NCBI RefSeq assembly: GCF_022842375.1
Contig: NZ_JALHPR010000009.1
Span: 62,001-126,000 of the forward strand
Origin: Elioraea sp.
GTDB lineage: Bacteria > Pseudomonadota > Alphaproteobacteria > Acetobacterales > Acetobacteraceae
Length of the DNA: 64,000 bases
Reading direction: 5' to 3'
In this document: positions 55,795-64,000 of the stretch, one piece after another
Layout of the letters: the number at the start of each line of letters is the position of its first letter
Position numbering within the stretch: position 1 is the stretch's first letter
Notes under the pieces: generated by a model
Seen by the model: only the letters and a program-made list of their open reading frames with translations
Databases searched by the model: none
Told to the model about the DNA's origin: nothing
Made by a program: the position numbers and the translations under genes

Positions 55795-56262
55795 TCAGCC
55801 ATCCACAACGGGCGGTAGTGAAGCGCCCGGAGCCCGCGGCCACGGGTCAAGCGCCACCGCGAGCGTCTGTGCCAGGTATTCGCCAAGGTCGAAGCCCGGG
55901 CCTTCGTAGGGTTCGTCATCCTCGCCCTCCGGCGCGACCGAGAGCTCCACCCCCGGCGCAGCCCGCTCGGCCGGGACGAAGACGGCGGCGATGCGCTCGT
56001 CGATCACCTCGTCAAGCGGCTCGAGGGTGACGACGCAGAGCCGCCCGAGCGTGGCGCGAAGCCTGCCGCGCAGCACGACCTGGCCCTTTGCGCGTGGCTT
56101 CAGCGTCACCTCCGCGTCGAAATCCCGCACCGCCTCGAGGCCCAGGCGCTGGGCCAGTGCCGCGGCCTCGGCCGGCGTGGCGGTGACGTGCCTGGTCTCG
56201 CCCGCAGGCTTCAGCGCCGCGACGACGATCGGCCTGGACAGTTCCGGCTTCGGGACGCTCAC
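55795..56262 (-). CDS. DUF177 (YceD-like) protein
   Basis: A 155-residue protein of the DUF177 family, usually next to rpmF and linked to 23S rRNA accumulation in plants and bacteria. Typical sequence includes SRPIVVAALKP, a central VLRGRLRATLGRLCVVTLEPL with cysteine, EVIDERIAAVFVP and an acidic tail EDDEPYEGPGFDLGEYLAQTLAVALDPWPRAP. It starts at GTG overlapping the upstream cytochrome chaperone stop (GTGA) and is followed by rpmF. Confidence 0.9.
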   Translation of the reverse strand: MSVPKPELSRPIVVAALKPAGETRHVTATPAEAAALAQRLGLEAVRDFDAEVTLKPRAKGQVVLRGRLRATLGRLCVVTLEPLDEVIDERIAAVFVPAERAAPGVELSVAPEGEDDEPYEGPGFDLGEYLAQTLAVALDPWPRAPGASLPPVVDG

Positions 56263-56807
56263 CCGAGCAGGGCCGCTGCCGGAAGCAGCCGCACCTGCCC
56301 GGCGATGAGGGTGGCGAAGTCCTGGCCGGCCAGGTCGTCCCGCTGGCGGCGGATGGCGGTGGCAAGCCGCGCCGCCCCGGGCGGCGGCGCATCGACCCGC
56401 CAGACGTTCCGGCCAAGCGCCTCGGCCAATGCCCCGACCTCGGGGCTGTCGACGGCGGCGGCATAGACCTGCGCGCGGCCGTTGAACGCCTCCCACATCA
56501 CCTTCACCTTCCTGCCGACGGAAAGGTCACCCACCCCCATCTCGCGCAGGTTCTGGTCCATGTCGGCGAACATCGCGTCGAACACCGCCTGGGCCAGCAC
56601 CGGGCCTTCGGGCACGGGTTCGCTCCGGGCCCGGTCGACCAGCAGGAAGACGAAGAGCGACACCATGTCGAATCGTCCATCCAGCGTGTCGGGCACGCCG
56701 AGCTCGGCATACCAGAGGGGATCGCGGGCGGTGGCCACGGCGGCGCCGTAGAGCAGGTAGGCCTCGCGCTCGAAGCGCCGGCGGCGGAACAGTGAAGCGA
56801 GCGGCAT
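56259..56807 (-). CDS. Ubiquinol-cytochrome c chaperone (CBP3/UQCC1-like)
   Basis: A 182-residue helical protein of the ubiquinol-cytochrome c chaperone family. Family signatures include AYLLYGAAVATARDPLWYAELGVPDTLDGRFDMVSLFVFLLVDRAR-type sequence, and later FDAMFADMDQNLREMGVGDLSVGRKVKVMWEAFNGR-type sequence, with a conserved G-x-K-V-K. Eukaryotic CBP3 homologues assist cytochrome b assembly in complex III. It is coupled to DUF177, as in other alphaproteobacteria. Confidence 0.9.
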   Translation of the reverse strand: MPLASLFRRRRFEREAYLLYGAAVATARDPLWYAELGVPDTLDGRFDMVSLFVFLLVDRARSEPVPEGPVLAQAVFDAMFADMDQNLREMGVGDLSVGRKVKVMWEAFNGRAQVYAAAVDSPEVGALAEALGRNVWRVDAPPPGAARLATAIRRQRDDLAGQDFATLIAGQVRLLPAAALLG

Positions 56808-56809
56808 GA

Positions 56810-56900
56810 GGCGCTGTTGTCCTTGGTTGGCGTCCCTGGTTGCGTCCTGGGGGGGGTCCTGGGCTGGCGTCCTGGGCTGGCGTCCTTGGGGGGGTGGCGT
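56810..56900. repeat. G-rich low-complexity stretch with CTGGCGTCCTTGG-type repeats
   Basis: Between the divergent cytochrome chaperone and bamE genes lies a G-rich block in which TGG(C/T)TGGCGTCC(C/T)TGG-like units recur about four times, with G8 and G7 runs. It is not coding. The rest of 56808-57105 has no recognisable gene, only the bamE promoter region. Confidence 0.6.
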
Positions 56901-57105
56901 TCTTCGGGGCATCCCTGGACAGCGCCCCAGCGGCGGGATGCCGGCAGTACGCTTCCCCGGGCTGGGAGCCGGGCTTGGAGTGTGCCACCGCCATGTTGAC
57001 AGCAGAGGCACCGATATGACACCGACAGAGATGGCACGGCGGGGCCGGGCGTCAATCCACACCGGATGCGTGACCTGCTCACGGCCCCCTGCCCCGGAAA
57101 CGACC

Positions 57106-57612
57106 ATGACCGCACGCCAGGCACGATCCCCTTGGGCTACCCTCCTCCTGGCCGGCACGCTTGCCGCCGCCGCGCTCACGCCCGGCTGCGGCGTCATCGA
57201 CGCCTCGGTCGACACGCGCGGCAATAGGGTCGACCAGGAAATGCTCTCCAACCTCGTACCCGGGGTGCAGACGAGGAGCGATGTCTCCGCCCTGCTCGGC
57301 AGCCCGACGGCGACGAACGTGTTCGGCGAGGAGAGCTGGTTCTACATCGGCGGGGTGACGCAGAACCGCATCGGCCGGAAGGACGCGCTGATCGACCAGG
57401 AGGTCGTCGCCGTCAGGTTCGACCAGCGCGGCGTCGTGCAGCGGATCGACGTGATCACGATGGCCGATGCAACCCGGGTCCAGCCTGTCGACCGGGTGAC
57501 GCCGACGCCGGGCAACGACGTGAGCTTCCTCGGCATGCTGCTCGGCAATATCGGGCGGTTCTCACCGGGCGGTGCCGCAAGCCGCCAGGGGCCTGGCGCG
57601 CCCGGCCTCTGA
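57106..57612 (+). CDS. bamE: Outer membrane assembly lipoprotein BamE
   Basis: A 168-residue lipoprotein. The signal peptide has lipobox TPGC (near residue 28). The SmpA/OmlA domain shows GVIDASVDTRGNRVDQ, LSNLVPGVQTRSDVSALLGSPTATNVFGEESWFYIGG and later VVAVRFDQRGVVQRIDVI. It belongs to the BAM complex that folds outer-membrane beta-barrels. The start at 57106 gives the proper signal; a longer frame upstream is the G-rich region. It is convergent with hppA across a shared terminator. Confidence 0.93.
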   Translation: MTARQARSPWATLLLAGTLAAAALTPGCGVIDASVDTRGNRVDQEMLSNLVPGVQTRSDVSALLGSPTATNVFGEESWFYIGGVTQNRIGRKDALIDQEVVAVRFDQRGVVQRIDVITMADATRVQPVDRVTPTPGNDVSFLGMLLGNIGRFSPGGAASRQGPGAPGL

Positions 57613-57627
57613 GACCTGGGCCAATTG

Positions 57628-57662
57628 AAAAAGGGCCGGCGGATCGCTCCGCCGGCCCTTTT
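57628..57662. terminator. Bidirectional terminator between bamE and hppA
   Basis: A 13-bp perfect stem AAGGGCCGGCGGA/TCCGCCGGCCCTT around loop TCGC, flanked by an A-run on the left and T-run on the right, so that both strands end in a hairpin followed by T residues. It lies between the two convergent genes. Confidence 0.9.
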
Positions 57663-57682
57663 GCATTGATGGCTCTTCGGCG

Positions 57683-59755
57683 TCAGCCGAAGAACTTCGA
57701 GAGAATCGCCAGCATCAGGATCGCCACGATGTTGATGATCTTGATCATCGGGTTCACCGCGGGGCCGGCCGTGTCCTTGTAGGGGTCGCCCACAGTGTCG
57801 CCGGTCACGGCGGCCTTGTGCGCCTCCGATCCCTTGCCGCCGTGCAGCCCCGTCTCGATCAGCTTCTTGGCGTTGTCCCAGGCACCGCCGCCGGCCGTCA
57901 TCGAGATCGCGACGAACAGGCCGGTGACGATCGTGCCGAGCAGCATCGCACCGAGCGAAGCGAACGCAGCCGCCTTGCCGGCGATCACCGCGATCACGAC
58001 CCAGAGCACCACGGGTGCGAGAACCGGCAGCATCGAGGGGATGATCATCTCCTTGATCGCAGCCTTGGTCAGCATGTCCACCGCCCGGCCGTAATCGGGC
58101 TTGGCGGTACCTTCCATGATGCCGGGGATCTCGCGGAACTGGCGGCGCACCTCGACCACCACGCTGCCCGCCGCGCGGCCGACCGCCGTCATGCCCATCG
58201 CGCCGAACAGGTAGGGCAGCATGCCGCCCATGAAGAGGCCGATCACGACATAGGGGTCGGCCAGGCTGAACTCGACCGGCACATTCGGGAAGTAGTGCTT
58301 CAGGTCCTCGATATAGGCCGCGAACAGCACCACCGCCGCGAGGCCGGCGGACCCGATCGCGTAGCCCTTCGTCACTGCCTTGGTGGTGTTGCCGACGGCG
58401 TCGAGCGCATCGGTCGTGACGCGCACGTCCTTCGGCAGTTCCGCCATCTCCGCGATGCCGCCGGCATTGTCGGTCACCGGGCCGTACGCGTCGAGCGCGA
58501 CGACGATGCCGGCGAGTGCCAGCATCGTGGTCGCGGCGATGGCGATGCCGTAGACGCCCGCGGTCAGGAACGACACCAGGATGCCGATGCAGATGATGAC
58601 GACGGGGGCGGCCGTCGCCTCCATGCTCATCGCCAGGCCCTGGATCACGTTCGTGCCGTGGCCGGTGGTCGAGGCGTTGGCGATCGAGATGACGGGGCGA
58701 TACTCGGTTGCGGTGTAGTACTCCGTCACCCACACGATCGCGGCCGTCACGCCCAAGCCCACGAGCGCGCAGATGAAGAGGCCGAAGCCGGAGAACGGCG
58801 CGCCCTCGATCCGGCCTAGGCCGGCGTACAGCGCGATGACGAGGAAGATCAGCGCAGCCGAGATCGCGCCGGTAGCGATCAGCCCCTTGTAGAGCGCCTT
58901 CATGATCGCGTTCGAGGCATCGAGCTTCACGAAGAACGTGCCAACGACCGAGGCCGCGATGCACACGCCGCAGATCAGGAGCGGCAGCATCATCAGCGTC
59001 GCCTGCGCAGCACCGGTGAAGAAGATCGCGCCGAGCAGCATGGTGGCGACGATCGTCACCGCATAGGTCTCGAACAGGTCGGCCGCCATGCCGGCGCAGT
59101 CGCCAACGTTGTCGCCCACGTTGTCGGCGATCACGGCGGGGTTGCGGGGATCATCCTCGGGGATGCCGGCCTCGACCTTGCCGACGAGGTCGGCGCCCAC
59201 GTCGGCGCCCTTGGTGAAGATGCCACCGCCGAGGCGGGCGAAGATGGAGATCAGGCTCGCGCCGAACGACAGCGCCACGAGCGCCTCGAGCACCACGCGG
59301 TCACCGACGCCGGCGTTGCGCAGCACCGCCCAGTACCCGGCAACGCCGATCAGCCCGAGGCCCACCACGAGAAGGCCCGTGATCGCACCCGACTTGAAGC
59401 TGATGTCGAGCGCGGGCTGCAGGCCCTGTCGCGCGGCTTCCGCCGTGCGCACGTTGGCGCGCACCGAGACGTTCATGCCGATATAGCCCGCAACGCCCGA
59501 CAGCACCGCGCCGATCACGAAGCCGATCGCCGACCAGACCGAGAGCAGTACCGCGAGCACGATGGTGACCACCACGCCGACGATCGCGATCGTCGAGTAC
59601 TGGCGGTTCAGGTAGGCCTGCGCGCCCTGCTGGATGGCGGCGGCGATCTCCTGCATGCGCGCGCTGCCGGCTGGGGCGGCGAGCACCACGCGCGCGGTGT
59701 AGGCGCCGTACACGATGGCGAGGAGACCGCAGAGGATCACGAAGGCGAGGCTCAT
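57683..59755 (-). CDS. hppA: Proton-pumping membrane pyrophosphatase (K+-independent)
   Basis: A 690-residue integral enzyme with about 16 helices that couples PPi hydrolysis to proton export. Substrate-binding motifs are [40 protein letters not shown]-type sequence, then [16 protein letters not shown] and the final [21 protein letters not shown]. The NTTKAVTKG block contains a lysine in the position that makes the enzyme K+-independent; the K+-dependent class has alanine there. Monocistronic, shared terminator with bamE. Confidence 0.96.
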   Translation of the reverse strand: MSLAFVILCGLLAIVYGAYTARVVLAAPAGSARMQEIAAAIQQGAQAYLNRQYSTIAIVGVVVTIVLAVLLSVWSAIGFVIGAVLSGVAGYIGMNVSVRANVRTAEAARQGLQPALDISFKSGAITGLLVVGLGLIGVAGYWAVLRNAGVGDRVVLEALVALSFGASLISIFARLGGGIFTKGADVGADLVGKVEAGIPEDDPRNPAVIADNVGDNVGDCAGMAADLFETYAVTIVATMLLGAIFFTGAAQATLMMLPLLICGVCIAASVVGTFFVKLDASNAIMKALYKGLIATGAISAALIFLVIALYAGLGRIEGAPFSGFGLFICALVGLGVTAAIVWVTEYYTATEYRPVISIANASTTGHGTNVIQGLAMSMEATAAPVVIICIGILVSFLTAGVYGIAIAATTMLALAGIVVALDAYGPVTDNAGGIAEMAELPKDVRVTTDALDAVGNTTKAVTKGYAIGSAGLAAVVLFAAYIEDLKHYFPNVPVEFSLADPYVVIGLFMGGMLPYLFGAMGMTAVGRAAGSVVVEVRRQFREIPGIMEGTAKPDYGRAVDMLTKAAIKEMIIPSMLPVLAPVVLWVVIAVIAGKAAAFASLGAMLLGTIVTGLFVAISMTAGGGAWDNAKKLIETGLHGGKGSEAHKAAVTGDTVGDPYKDTAGPAVNPMIKIINIVAILMLAILSKFFG

Positions 59756-59919
59756 GGCGTGGTCCCGTGGCTGTTATCGGTGTTGTGCCGCCGGCATGTG
59801 CCGCGACAGTGATGAAGATGGCCGGTGCCCGAGGCCGCTGGCGCCCGCCGGTTGGCCCGGCGCTTCACGGCTCTGCGAGGCGCTTCGTGCTATGCCAGAC
59901 AACAAACGACCACGCAATG

Positions 59920-61110
59920 TCAGCCCGGCTGGACAGCGTTGCGCCGGCGTGCGTGCCAGCCAAGCGCGAGGAGGGCCACAGCGACCGGCGGCAGGATGGC
60001 GATGTTCAGCACCGCCCAGCCCACCAGGTGATGCACCACCCCCGCACCCACCGCCGTCAGCGTCACCGAGCCGAACACGATCATGTCGTTCAGCGCCTGG
60101 GCGCGCACGCGCTCGCCCGGCGCGACGGCGGTGGTGAGCATCGTCGTGGCGCCCACGAACATGAAGTTCCACCCCACCCCGAGCAGCACCAGCGCCACCA
60201 TGAAATGGCCGAATTCTGAGCCCTGGAGGGCGACGATGGCGCAGCCGGCCGTCAGCATCGCCCCCGTGGCGATGACGCGGGCAACGCCCACGCGCGCGAT
60301 GATGTGGCCGGTGACGAAGGAGGGCGCGAACATGGCCGCTGCGTGCCACTGGATGATCGTCGCACTGTCGTTCACCCCGTAGCCGCAGAGCATCATCTCG
60401 AGCGGGGTGGCCGCCATGATGAGGTTCATCGTGTCCCACGCCACGACGCCCGAGATGACGGCGACGAGGAAGGCGGGCCTGCGGATCAGGCCGCCGAGAG
60501 AGGCCCCGCCCGCCTGGCGCGGCGGCGGGGGTGGCAGGCGCGTGAAGGCCAGCAGCAGAACGAGGACGGCCGGGATGACGGCGAAGGCGAGATAGGTGCC
60601 GGCGAACAGTACGGGCGCGAACCCGTCCTTCGTCCACTTCACGATCTCGGGTCCCGCGAAGGCGCCGAACACGCCCCCGGCCATCACGAGGCTGATCGCC
60701 TTCGGGCGATAGCTGATGTCGGCCGCCTCTGCGGCCGCGAATCGGTAGTGCATGGCCGTGCCGAAGGCGAGGCCATTGAACACCGTCGAGAGCAGGTAGA
60801 GCTGGAAATCGGCCCTCCAGAGGGCCAGGAAGGCGATCGCAGCCCCGACGAGGTGGCAGATCGCACCCGCGCTGAACCCGACGCGGCGGCCGTAGCGGCC
60901 GAACAGGAACGCGGCGGGGATGGAGGCCGCCATGGTCGCTGCCATCTGCACCGCCATCGGCAGGGTGGCGAGGGCCTTCTGCTCGGCGAGGCTGTGGCCG
61001 ATCAGCGCGGCCATGGCCACCTGCCCGCTCATCGCCGCCTGGTTCAGCGACTGGCAAAGGAACAGCAGCGTGACGTTCCGCCGCTGGTCGAGGGCGCGTG
61101 GCCCGCTCAT
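59920..61110 (-). CDS. MFS transporter
   Basis: A 396-residue protein with about 12 hydrophobic helices in two halves. The loop between helices two and three has FGRYGRRVGF, an MFS A-motif variant. Residues ~190-210 form a proline-rich linker (LPPPPPRQ). It may be an exporter, but substrate is unknown. The start at 61110 (MSGPRALDQRRN) is preferred; the frame is open further upstream into thiL. It lies 10 bp downstream of thiL, possibly the last gene of the rib operon. Confidence 0.86.
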   Translation of the reverse strand: MSGPRALDQRRNVTLLFLCQSLNQAAMSGQVAMAALIGHSLAEQKALATLPMAVQMAATMAASIPAAFLFGRYGRRVGFSAGAICHLVGAAIAFLALWRADFQLYLLSTVFNGLAFGTAMHYRFAAAEAADISYRPKAISLVMAGGVFGAFAGPEIVKWTKDGFAPVLFAGTYLAFAVIPAVLVLLLAFTRLPPPPPRQAGGASLGGLIRRPAFLVAVISGVVAWDTMNLIMAATPLEMMLCGYGVNDSATIIQWHAAAMFAPSFVTGHIIARVGVARVIATGAMLTAGCAIVALQGSEFGHFMVALVLLGVGWNFMFVGATTMLTTAVAPGERVRAQALNDMIVFGSVTLTAVGAGVVHHLVGWAVLNIAILPPVAVALLALGWHARRRNAVQPG

Positions 61111-61120
61111 CGGGGCCCGC

Positions 61121-62110
61121 TCACGCCACGTGGCTCCACCCGCCGCGGGAAAACGGCATCGGCGCGCCATCGGTGCCCGTCACGTGAACCCCCTGCCCTG
61201 CCACGAAACGCCCGATCCGCCGCACCGCGACCCGCGCCCGAACCGCCGCCGCGATCACCGCATCGGCCTTCTCCTCGGGAGCAGCGAAGACGAGCTCGTA
61301 ATCGTCCCCGCCCGAGAGGCAGCGCGCCAGCAGCGACGGGTCCGCCGCCACGGCCTCCTTCGCCGCCTCCGACAGCGGCACGTCGGCTGCCTCGATCTCG
61401 GCCCCCAGGCCCGCTGCGCGCGCGAGGTGGCCAACGTCCTGCACCAGCCCGTCCGACACGTCCATGCAGGCCGTGGCGATGCCGCCGAGCTCCGCACCCA
61501 GCGAGAGTCGCGGCTGCGGCAGCCGATAGCGCGCGCCGAGCGTTGCCCGCGCCCCATCCGATAGCGCGGCCAGCCGGCCGGTGAGTGCCAGGAGCCCGAG
61601 CGCGCCATCGCCGATCGTGCCGCTGACCCAGAGCGCGTCGCCCTCGCGCGCACCGTTCCGCCTGAGCGCACCGCCCTCCGCCACCGAGCCGATGATGGTG
61701 AGCGAGAGCGTGACGGGCCCGGTGGTCGAAACCGTGTCACCGCCGAGCAGGCCACAGCCGTAGAGCGCCTGGTCCTCGGCGAGCCCACGCGAGAAGGCGC
61801 CCAGCCAGGCATCGCCGGTCTCGCGGGAAAGTGCGGTCGTCATCAGGTAGCCGAGCGGGGTTGCCCCCATCGCGGCGAGGTCGGAGAGGTTCACGCGAAG
61901 CAGCTTGCGCCCGATCGTCTCCGGCGGGTCGTCAGGCAGGAAGTGGACGCCCGCGACCATCGCGTCGGCCGCCAGCACGAGGGTGCGGCCGGCAGGCGGG
62001 TCGAGCAGGGCAGCATCGTCGGACAGCGCCAGTGCACCAGGGGTGCTGGCTGCGAGCGGGCGGAAATGCCGCGCGATCAGCGCGAACTCCGCCGGCTCGG
62101 GGTCGGTCAC
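61121..62110 (-). CDS. thiL: Thiamine-monophosphate kinase
   Basis: A 329-residue ATP-grasp-like (PurM/ThiL fold) kinase forming thiamine diphosphate. Motifs include DDAALLDPP with metal aspartates, TLVLAADAMVAGVHF, KLLRVNLSDLAAMGATPLGYL, GGDTVSTTGPVTLSLTIIG, and DVSDGLVQDVGHLA. It starts at GTG overlapping the nusB stop (GTGA). Part of the rib-nusB-thiL operon. Confidence 0.95.
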   Translation of the reverse strand: MTDPEPAEFALIARHFRPLAASTPGALALSDDAALLDPPAGRTLVLAADAMVAGVHFLPDDPPETIGRKLLRVNLSDLAAMGATPLGYLMTTALSRETGDAWLGAFSRGLAEDQALYGCGLLGGDTVSTTGPVTLSLTIIGSVAEGGALRRNGAREGDALWVSGTIGDGALGLLALTGRLAALSDGARATLGARYRLPQPRLSLGAELGGIATACMDVSDGLVQDVGHLARAAGLGAEIEAADVPLSEAAKEAVAADPSLLARCLSGGDDYELVFAAPEEKADAVIAAAVRARVAVRRIGRFVAGQGVHVTGTDGAPMPFSRGGWSHVA

Positions 62111-62661
62111 GCCCGGCTGGCCTCGGCGGTGAACTCGCCCTCGCGCAGGGTGCGCGCGATGCGGTCGAGAACGCCGTTGGCGAAACGCGGCTCCTCGCCG
62201 GCGAAGAAGCCCTGGGCCACGTCCATGTACTCGTTGATCACCGCGCGCGCGGGCGGGCCCTTGGCGTCGAACAGTTCGGCGGCGGCGGCCCGCAGGATGG
62301 CGCGCAGCACGGGATCGAGGCGGGCGAGCGGCCAATCCTCCACCAGCGAGGCGACGACGACGCCATCGAGCGCCTCGGCGTTCACCGCGTAGCCGCGCAC
62401 GATGCGTGCGAGCAGCGGCACATCCGCCCCAGGCGCGTCGCCATCCTCGACGGGGCCTGCCGAGAGCGGCTCGCCGTCCTTGCCGCCGACACGGTGGCGA
62501 ACGAACTCGTCGAGCACCGTCTCGGCGCTGATGCCGCCCTGCTCTGCCTGGTAGAGCGCCTGCACGGCGGCGAGGCGTGCGGCCGTGCGCGGGCGCCCCG
62601 ACGTCGCCTTGCCCGAGCCGTGCTGGCGGCCGCGGCGCTGTGGCTTGGCGGCAGTGCTCAT
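62107..62661 (-). CDS. nusB: Transcription antitermination factor NusB
   Basis: A 184-residue protein with the NusB helical core: RLAAVQALYQAEQGG in the first part, and RPAARAVINEYMDVAQGFFAGEEPRFANGVLDRIARTL-type sequence at the C-terminus. A Gly/Arg/Lys-rich N-terminal extension (about 25 residues) precedes it. NusB binds boxA RNA with NusE in rRNA antitermination. Four-bp overlaps with ribH upstream and thiL downstream. Confidence 0.95.
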   Translation of the reverse strand: MSTAAKPQRRGRQHGSGKATSGRPRTAARLAAVQALYQAEQGGISAETVLDEFVRHRVGGKDGEPLSAGPVEDGDAPGADVPLLARIVRGYAVNAEALDGVVVASLVEDWPLARLDPVLRAILRAAAAELFDAKGPPARAVINEYMDVAQGFFAGEEPRFANGVLDRIARTLREGEFTAEASRA

Positions 62662-63113
62662 TGCCCGAACCGGCGTGCAAGGGCCACCTGCACGAGCACG
62701 GCGTTGGCGGCCTCGACGCCCTTGTTCAGCTCATCCGCCTGCGCACGCGCCAGCGCCTGCGCCTCGTCATGCACCGTCAGCACGCCGAACGCGACTGCCG
62801 CGCCGAACTGCACCGAGAGGTCCATCAGCCCGCGGGCCGTTTCGCGGCAGATATGATCGTAGTGGTCGGTCTCGCCGCGCACGACGCAGCCGAGCGCGAT
62901 GAACCCATCCCAGCGCGGGCCGCCGGAGCGCGCCATCGCGCCGATCGCAAGACGGATCGCGCCCGGCAGCTCGAACGCCCCGGCCACCTGCACGACCTCA
63001 TGCGTCGCACCCGCGGCATCGAGCGTGCGCTTTACCCCCGCCAGTTGGCCGGCGGCGATCTCACGGTAGTACGGCGCCTCGACGACGAGGATGTGGGGAG
63101 CGGTCTCGGCCAA
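62658..63113 (-). CDS. ribH: 6,7-dimethyl-8-ribityllumazine synthase
   Basis: A 151-residue lumazine synthase, the penultimate step of riboflavin synthesis. Motifs are VVEAPYYREIAAGQLAGVKRTL, the VAGAFELPGAIRLA loop, GCVVRGETDHYDHICRETARGLMDLSVQFGAAVAFGVLTV-type sequence with catalytic His. It sits three bases after the ribB stop. Confidence 0.96.
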   Translation of the reverse strand: MAETAPHILVVEAPYYREIAAGQLAGVKRTLDAAGATHEVVQVAGAFELPGAIRLAIGAMARSGGPRWDGFIALGCVVRGETDHYDHICRETARGLMDLSVQFGAAVAFGVLTVHDEAQALARAQADELNKGVEAANAVLVQVALARRFGQ

Positions 63114-63116
63114 GGG

Positions 63117-64000
63117 TCAGGTGCCTTCGTGTGGAATGGGGCGATGCGTGACGACGGAAAGCCCGTAGCCCTCGAGGCCTACGATGTTGCGCGGGTGGTT
63201 CGTGATCAGCACCATCTCGCGCACGCCGAGGTCGAGCAGGATCTGCGCACCGACGCCGTAGTCGCGCAAGGTGGGTGCCGCGCCATCCTTCTGCCGTGCG
63301 ACGCGTTCGGAGAGTGCGGTCGGCCGCGGCTCGCGGATCAGCACGACGACCCCGCGCCCCTCCTCGCCGATCATGCGCATCGCCTGGTGCAGGTCGGTGC
63401 CGCCGCCGCGGCTCGCGCGATCGCCGAGCACGTCGGTCAGCACGTTCAGCGCGTGCATCCGCACCGGCACGGGCCCGCCCGTCGTGACGTCCCCCTTCAC
63501 CAGCGCGATATGCTCGGCGTACTCGACGGTGTTGGCGTAGACGAGCATGCGGAAATCGCCGCCATGTTCGCTCTCGATCACGGTTTCCGTCACGCGCGCG
63601 ACCAGGCGCTCGGTGCGGCGGCGATAGGCGATCAGGTCGGCGATGGTGCCGAGCTTCAGCCCGTGATGCTGCGCGAAGGCAACGAGGTCGGGCAGGCGCG
63701 CCATCGTGCCATCGTCGTTCATCACCTCGCAGATCACACCGGCGGGGATCAGCCCGGCCATGCGGGCGATATCCACCGCAGCCTCGGTGTGGCCGGCGCG
63801 CACGAGCGTGCCGCCCTCGCGGGCCATCAGCGGGAACACGTGGCCAGGCGTGACGATGTCGGCGGGGCCGCGGGCGGGATCGATCGCGACCGCCACGGTG
63901 CGCGCCCGGTCGGCCGCCGAGATGCCGGTGGTCACACCCTCGCGCGCCTCGATCGAGACGGTGAAGGCCGTCTGGTGCCGCGTGCCGTTGGCCTGGCTCA
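63117..64000 (-). CDS. ribB: DHBP synthase with degenerate GTP cyclohydrolase II domain (RibBX-like, 5'-truncated)
   Basis: The C-terminal ~294 residues of a RibB-type protein whose start lies beyond the window. The RibB domain shows [47 protein letters not shown] and [19 protein letters not shown], so it should make 3,4-dihydroxy-2-butanone 4-phosphate from ribulose 5-phosphate. The following GCHII-like domain keeps the outline ([25 protein letters not shown] and GLEGYGL), but the zinc cysteines are gone ([15 protein letters not shown] instead of the C-x-TGD-x-x-x-S-x-x-CDC pattern) and RQEGRGIGL is replaced by IREPRPTAL. It is therefore probably only RibB-active, with ribA elsewhere. Confidence 0.85.
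   Translation of the reverse strand, partial: SQANGTRHQTAFTVSIEAREGVTTGISAADRARTVAVAIDPARGPADIVTPGHVFPLMAREGGTLVRAGHTEAAVDIARMAGLIPAGVICEVMNDDGTMARLPDLVAFAQHHGLKLGTIADLIAYRRRTERLVARVTETVIESEHGGDFRMLVYANTVEYAEHIALVKGDVTTGGPVPVRMHALNVLTDVLGDRASRGGGTDLHQAMRMIGEEGRGVVVLIREPRPTALSERVARQKDGAAPTLRDYGVGAQILLDLGVREMVLITNHPRNIVGLEGYGLSVVTHRPIPHEGT

Overview
The window is a GC-rich alphaproteobacterial chromosome segment. Several features support this: the ntrB-ntrC-ntrY-ntrX block followed by a D-amino-acid aminotransferase, hfq and hflX; a fused ispDF; a MerR-type regulator coupled to ihfA behind plsX-fabH; a ubiquinol-cytochrome c chaperone paired with a DUF177 protein; and a LexA box of the alphaproteobacterial GTTC-N7-GTTC type. 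Gene content and base composition resemble Acetobacteraceae (Roseomonas/Elioraea-like), but the genus is inference.

Layout. 0.1-2.0 kb: a small secreted protein, an AraC regulator and a DUF2177 membrane protein. 2.1-7.9 kb: a catabolic island with an IclR repressor divergent from a TRAP transporter (dctPQM), an enolase-superfamily enzyme and a short-chain dehydrogenase. 7.9-8.8 kb: a decayed junction with an IS481-type transposase remnant, a fragment of an ABA4-like (DUF4281) gene, and a three-unit 93-94 bp tandem array built on the 3' end of an intact tRNA-Ser(UGA). 8.9-20.5 kb: mixed envelope, regulatory and metabolic genes: 5'-nucleotidase, a repeat-bounded membrane protein, a PEP-CTERM SGNH-like protein, lexA with its own SOS box, a chemoreceptor, an MmgE/PrpD protein, and a cell-wall operon (lytic transglycosylase, rlpA, D,D-carboxypeptidase). 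20.5-27.1 kb: tightly coupled tmk-holB-metG-tatD-MBL hydrolase, then mazG-DMT exporter. 27.1-31.8 kb: pirin, an inositol-monophosphatase-like gene with an orphan groES, an FkbM methyltransferase, and hflX. 31.8-42.6 kb (minus strand): dusB-ntrB-ntrC-ntrY-ntrX-ybaK-GNAT-dat-HAD-hfq-hflX. 42.7-46.3 kb: ispDF, a trypsin-like lipoprotein, mmcB-like, and an Ldh-family dehydrogenase. 46.3-51.9 kb (minus strand): pstS-pstC-pstA-pstB-phoU-phoB with a three-unit Pho box and no phoR. 52.1-57.6 kb: tRNA-Pro(GGG), MerR regulator-ihfA, rpmF-plsX-fabH, DUF177/cytochrome bc1 chaperone, bamE. 57.7-64.0 kb (minus strand): proton pyrophosphatase hppA, an MFS transporter, and ribB-ribH-nusB-thiL with ribB running off the window.

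Most genes are housekeeping and organised in overlapping (ATGA/GTGA) operons. The accessory signal is concentrated at 7.9-8.8 kb and in the IclR/TRAP catabolic cluster. I found no CRISPR array, intact mobile element, recognisable defence system or clearly new multi-gene system. The most interesting items are the tRNA-Ser 3'-end repeat array, the PEP-CTERM SGNH protein, the orphan groES, a QxxD repeat tail on NtrB, and a riboflavin enzyme whose cyclohydrolase domain has lost its catalytic residues.
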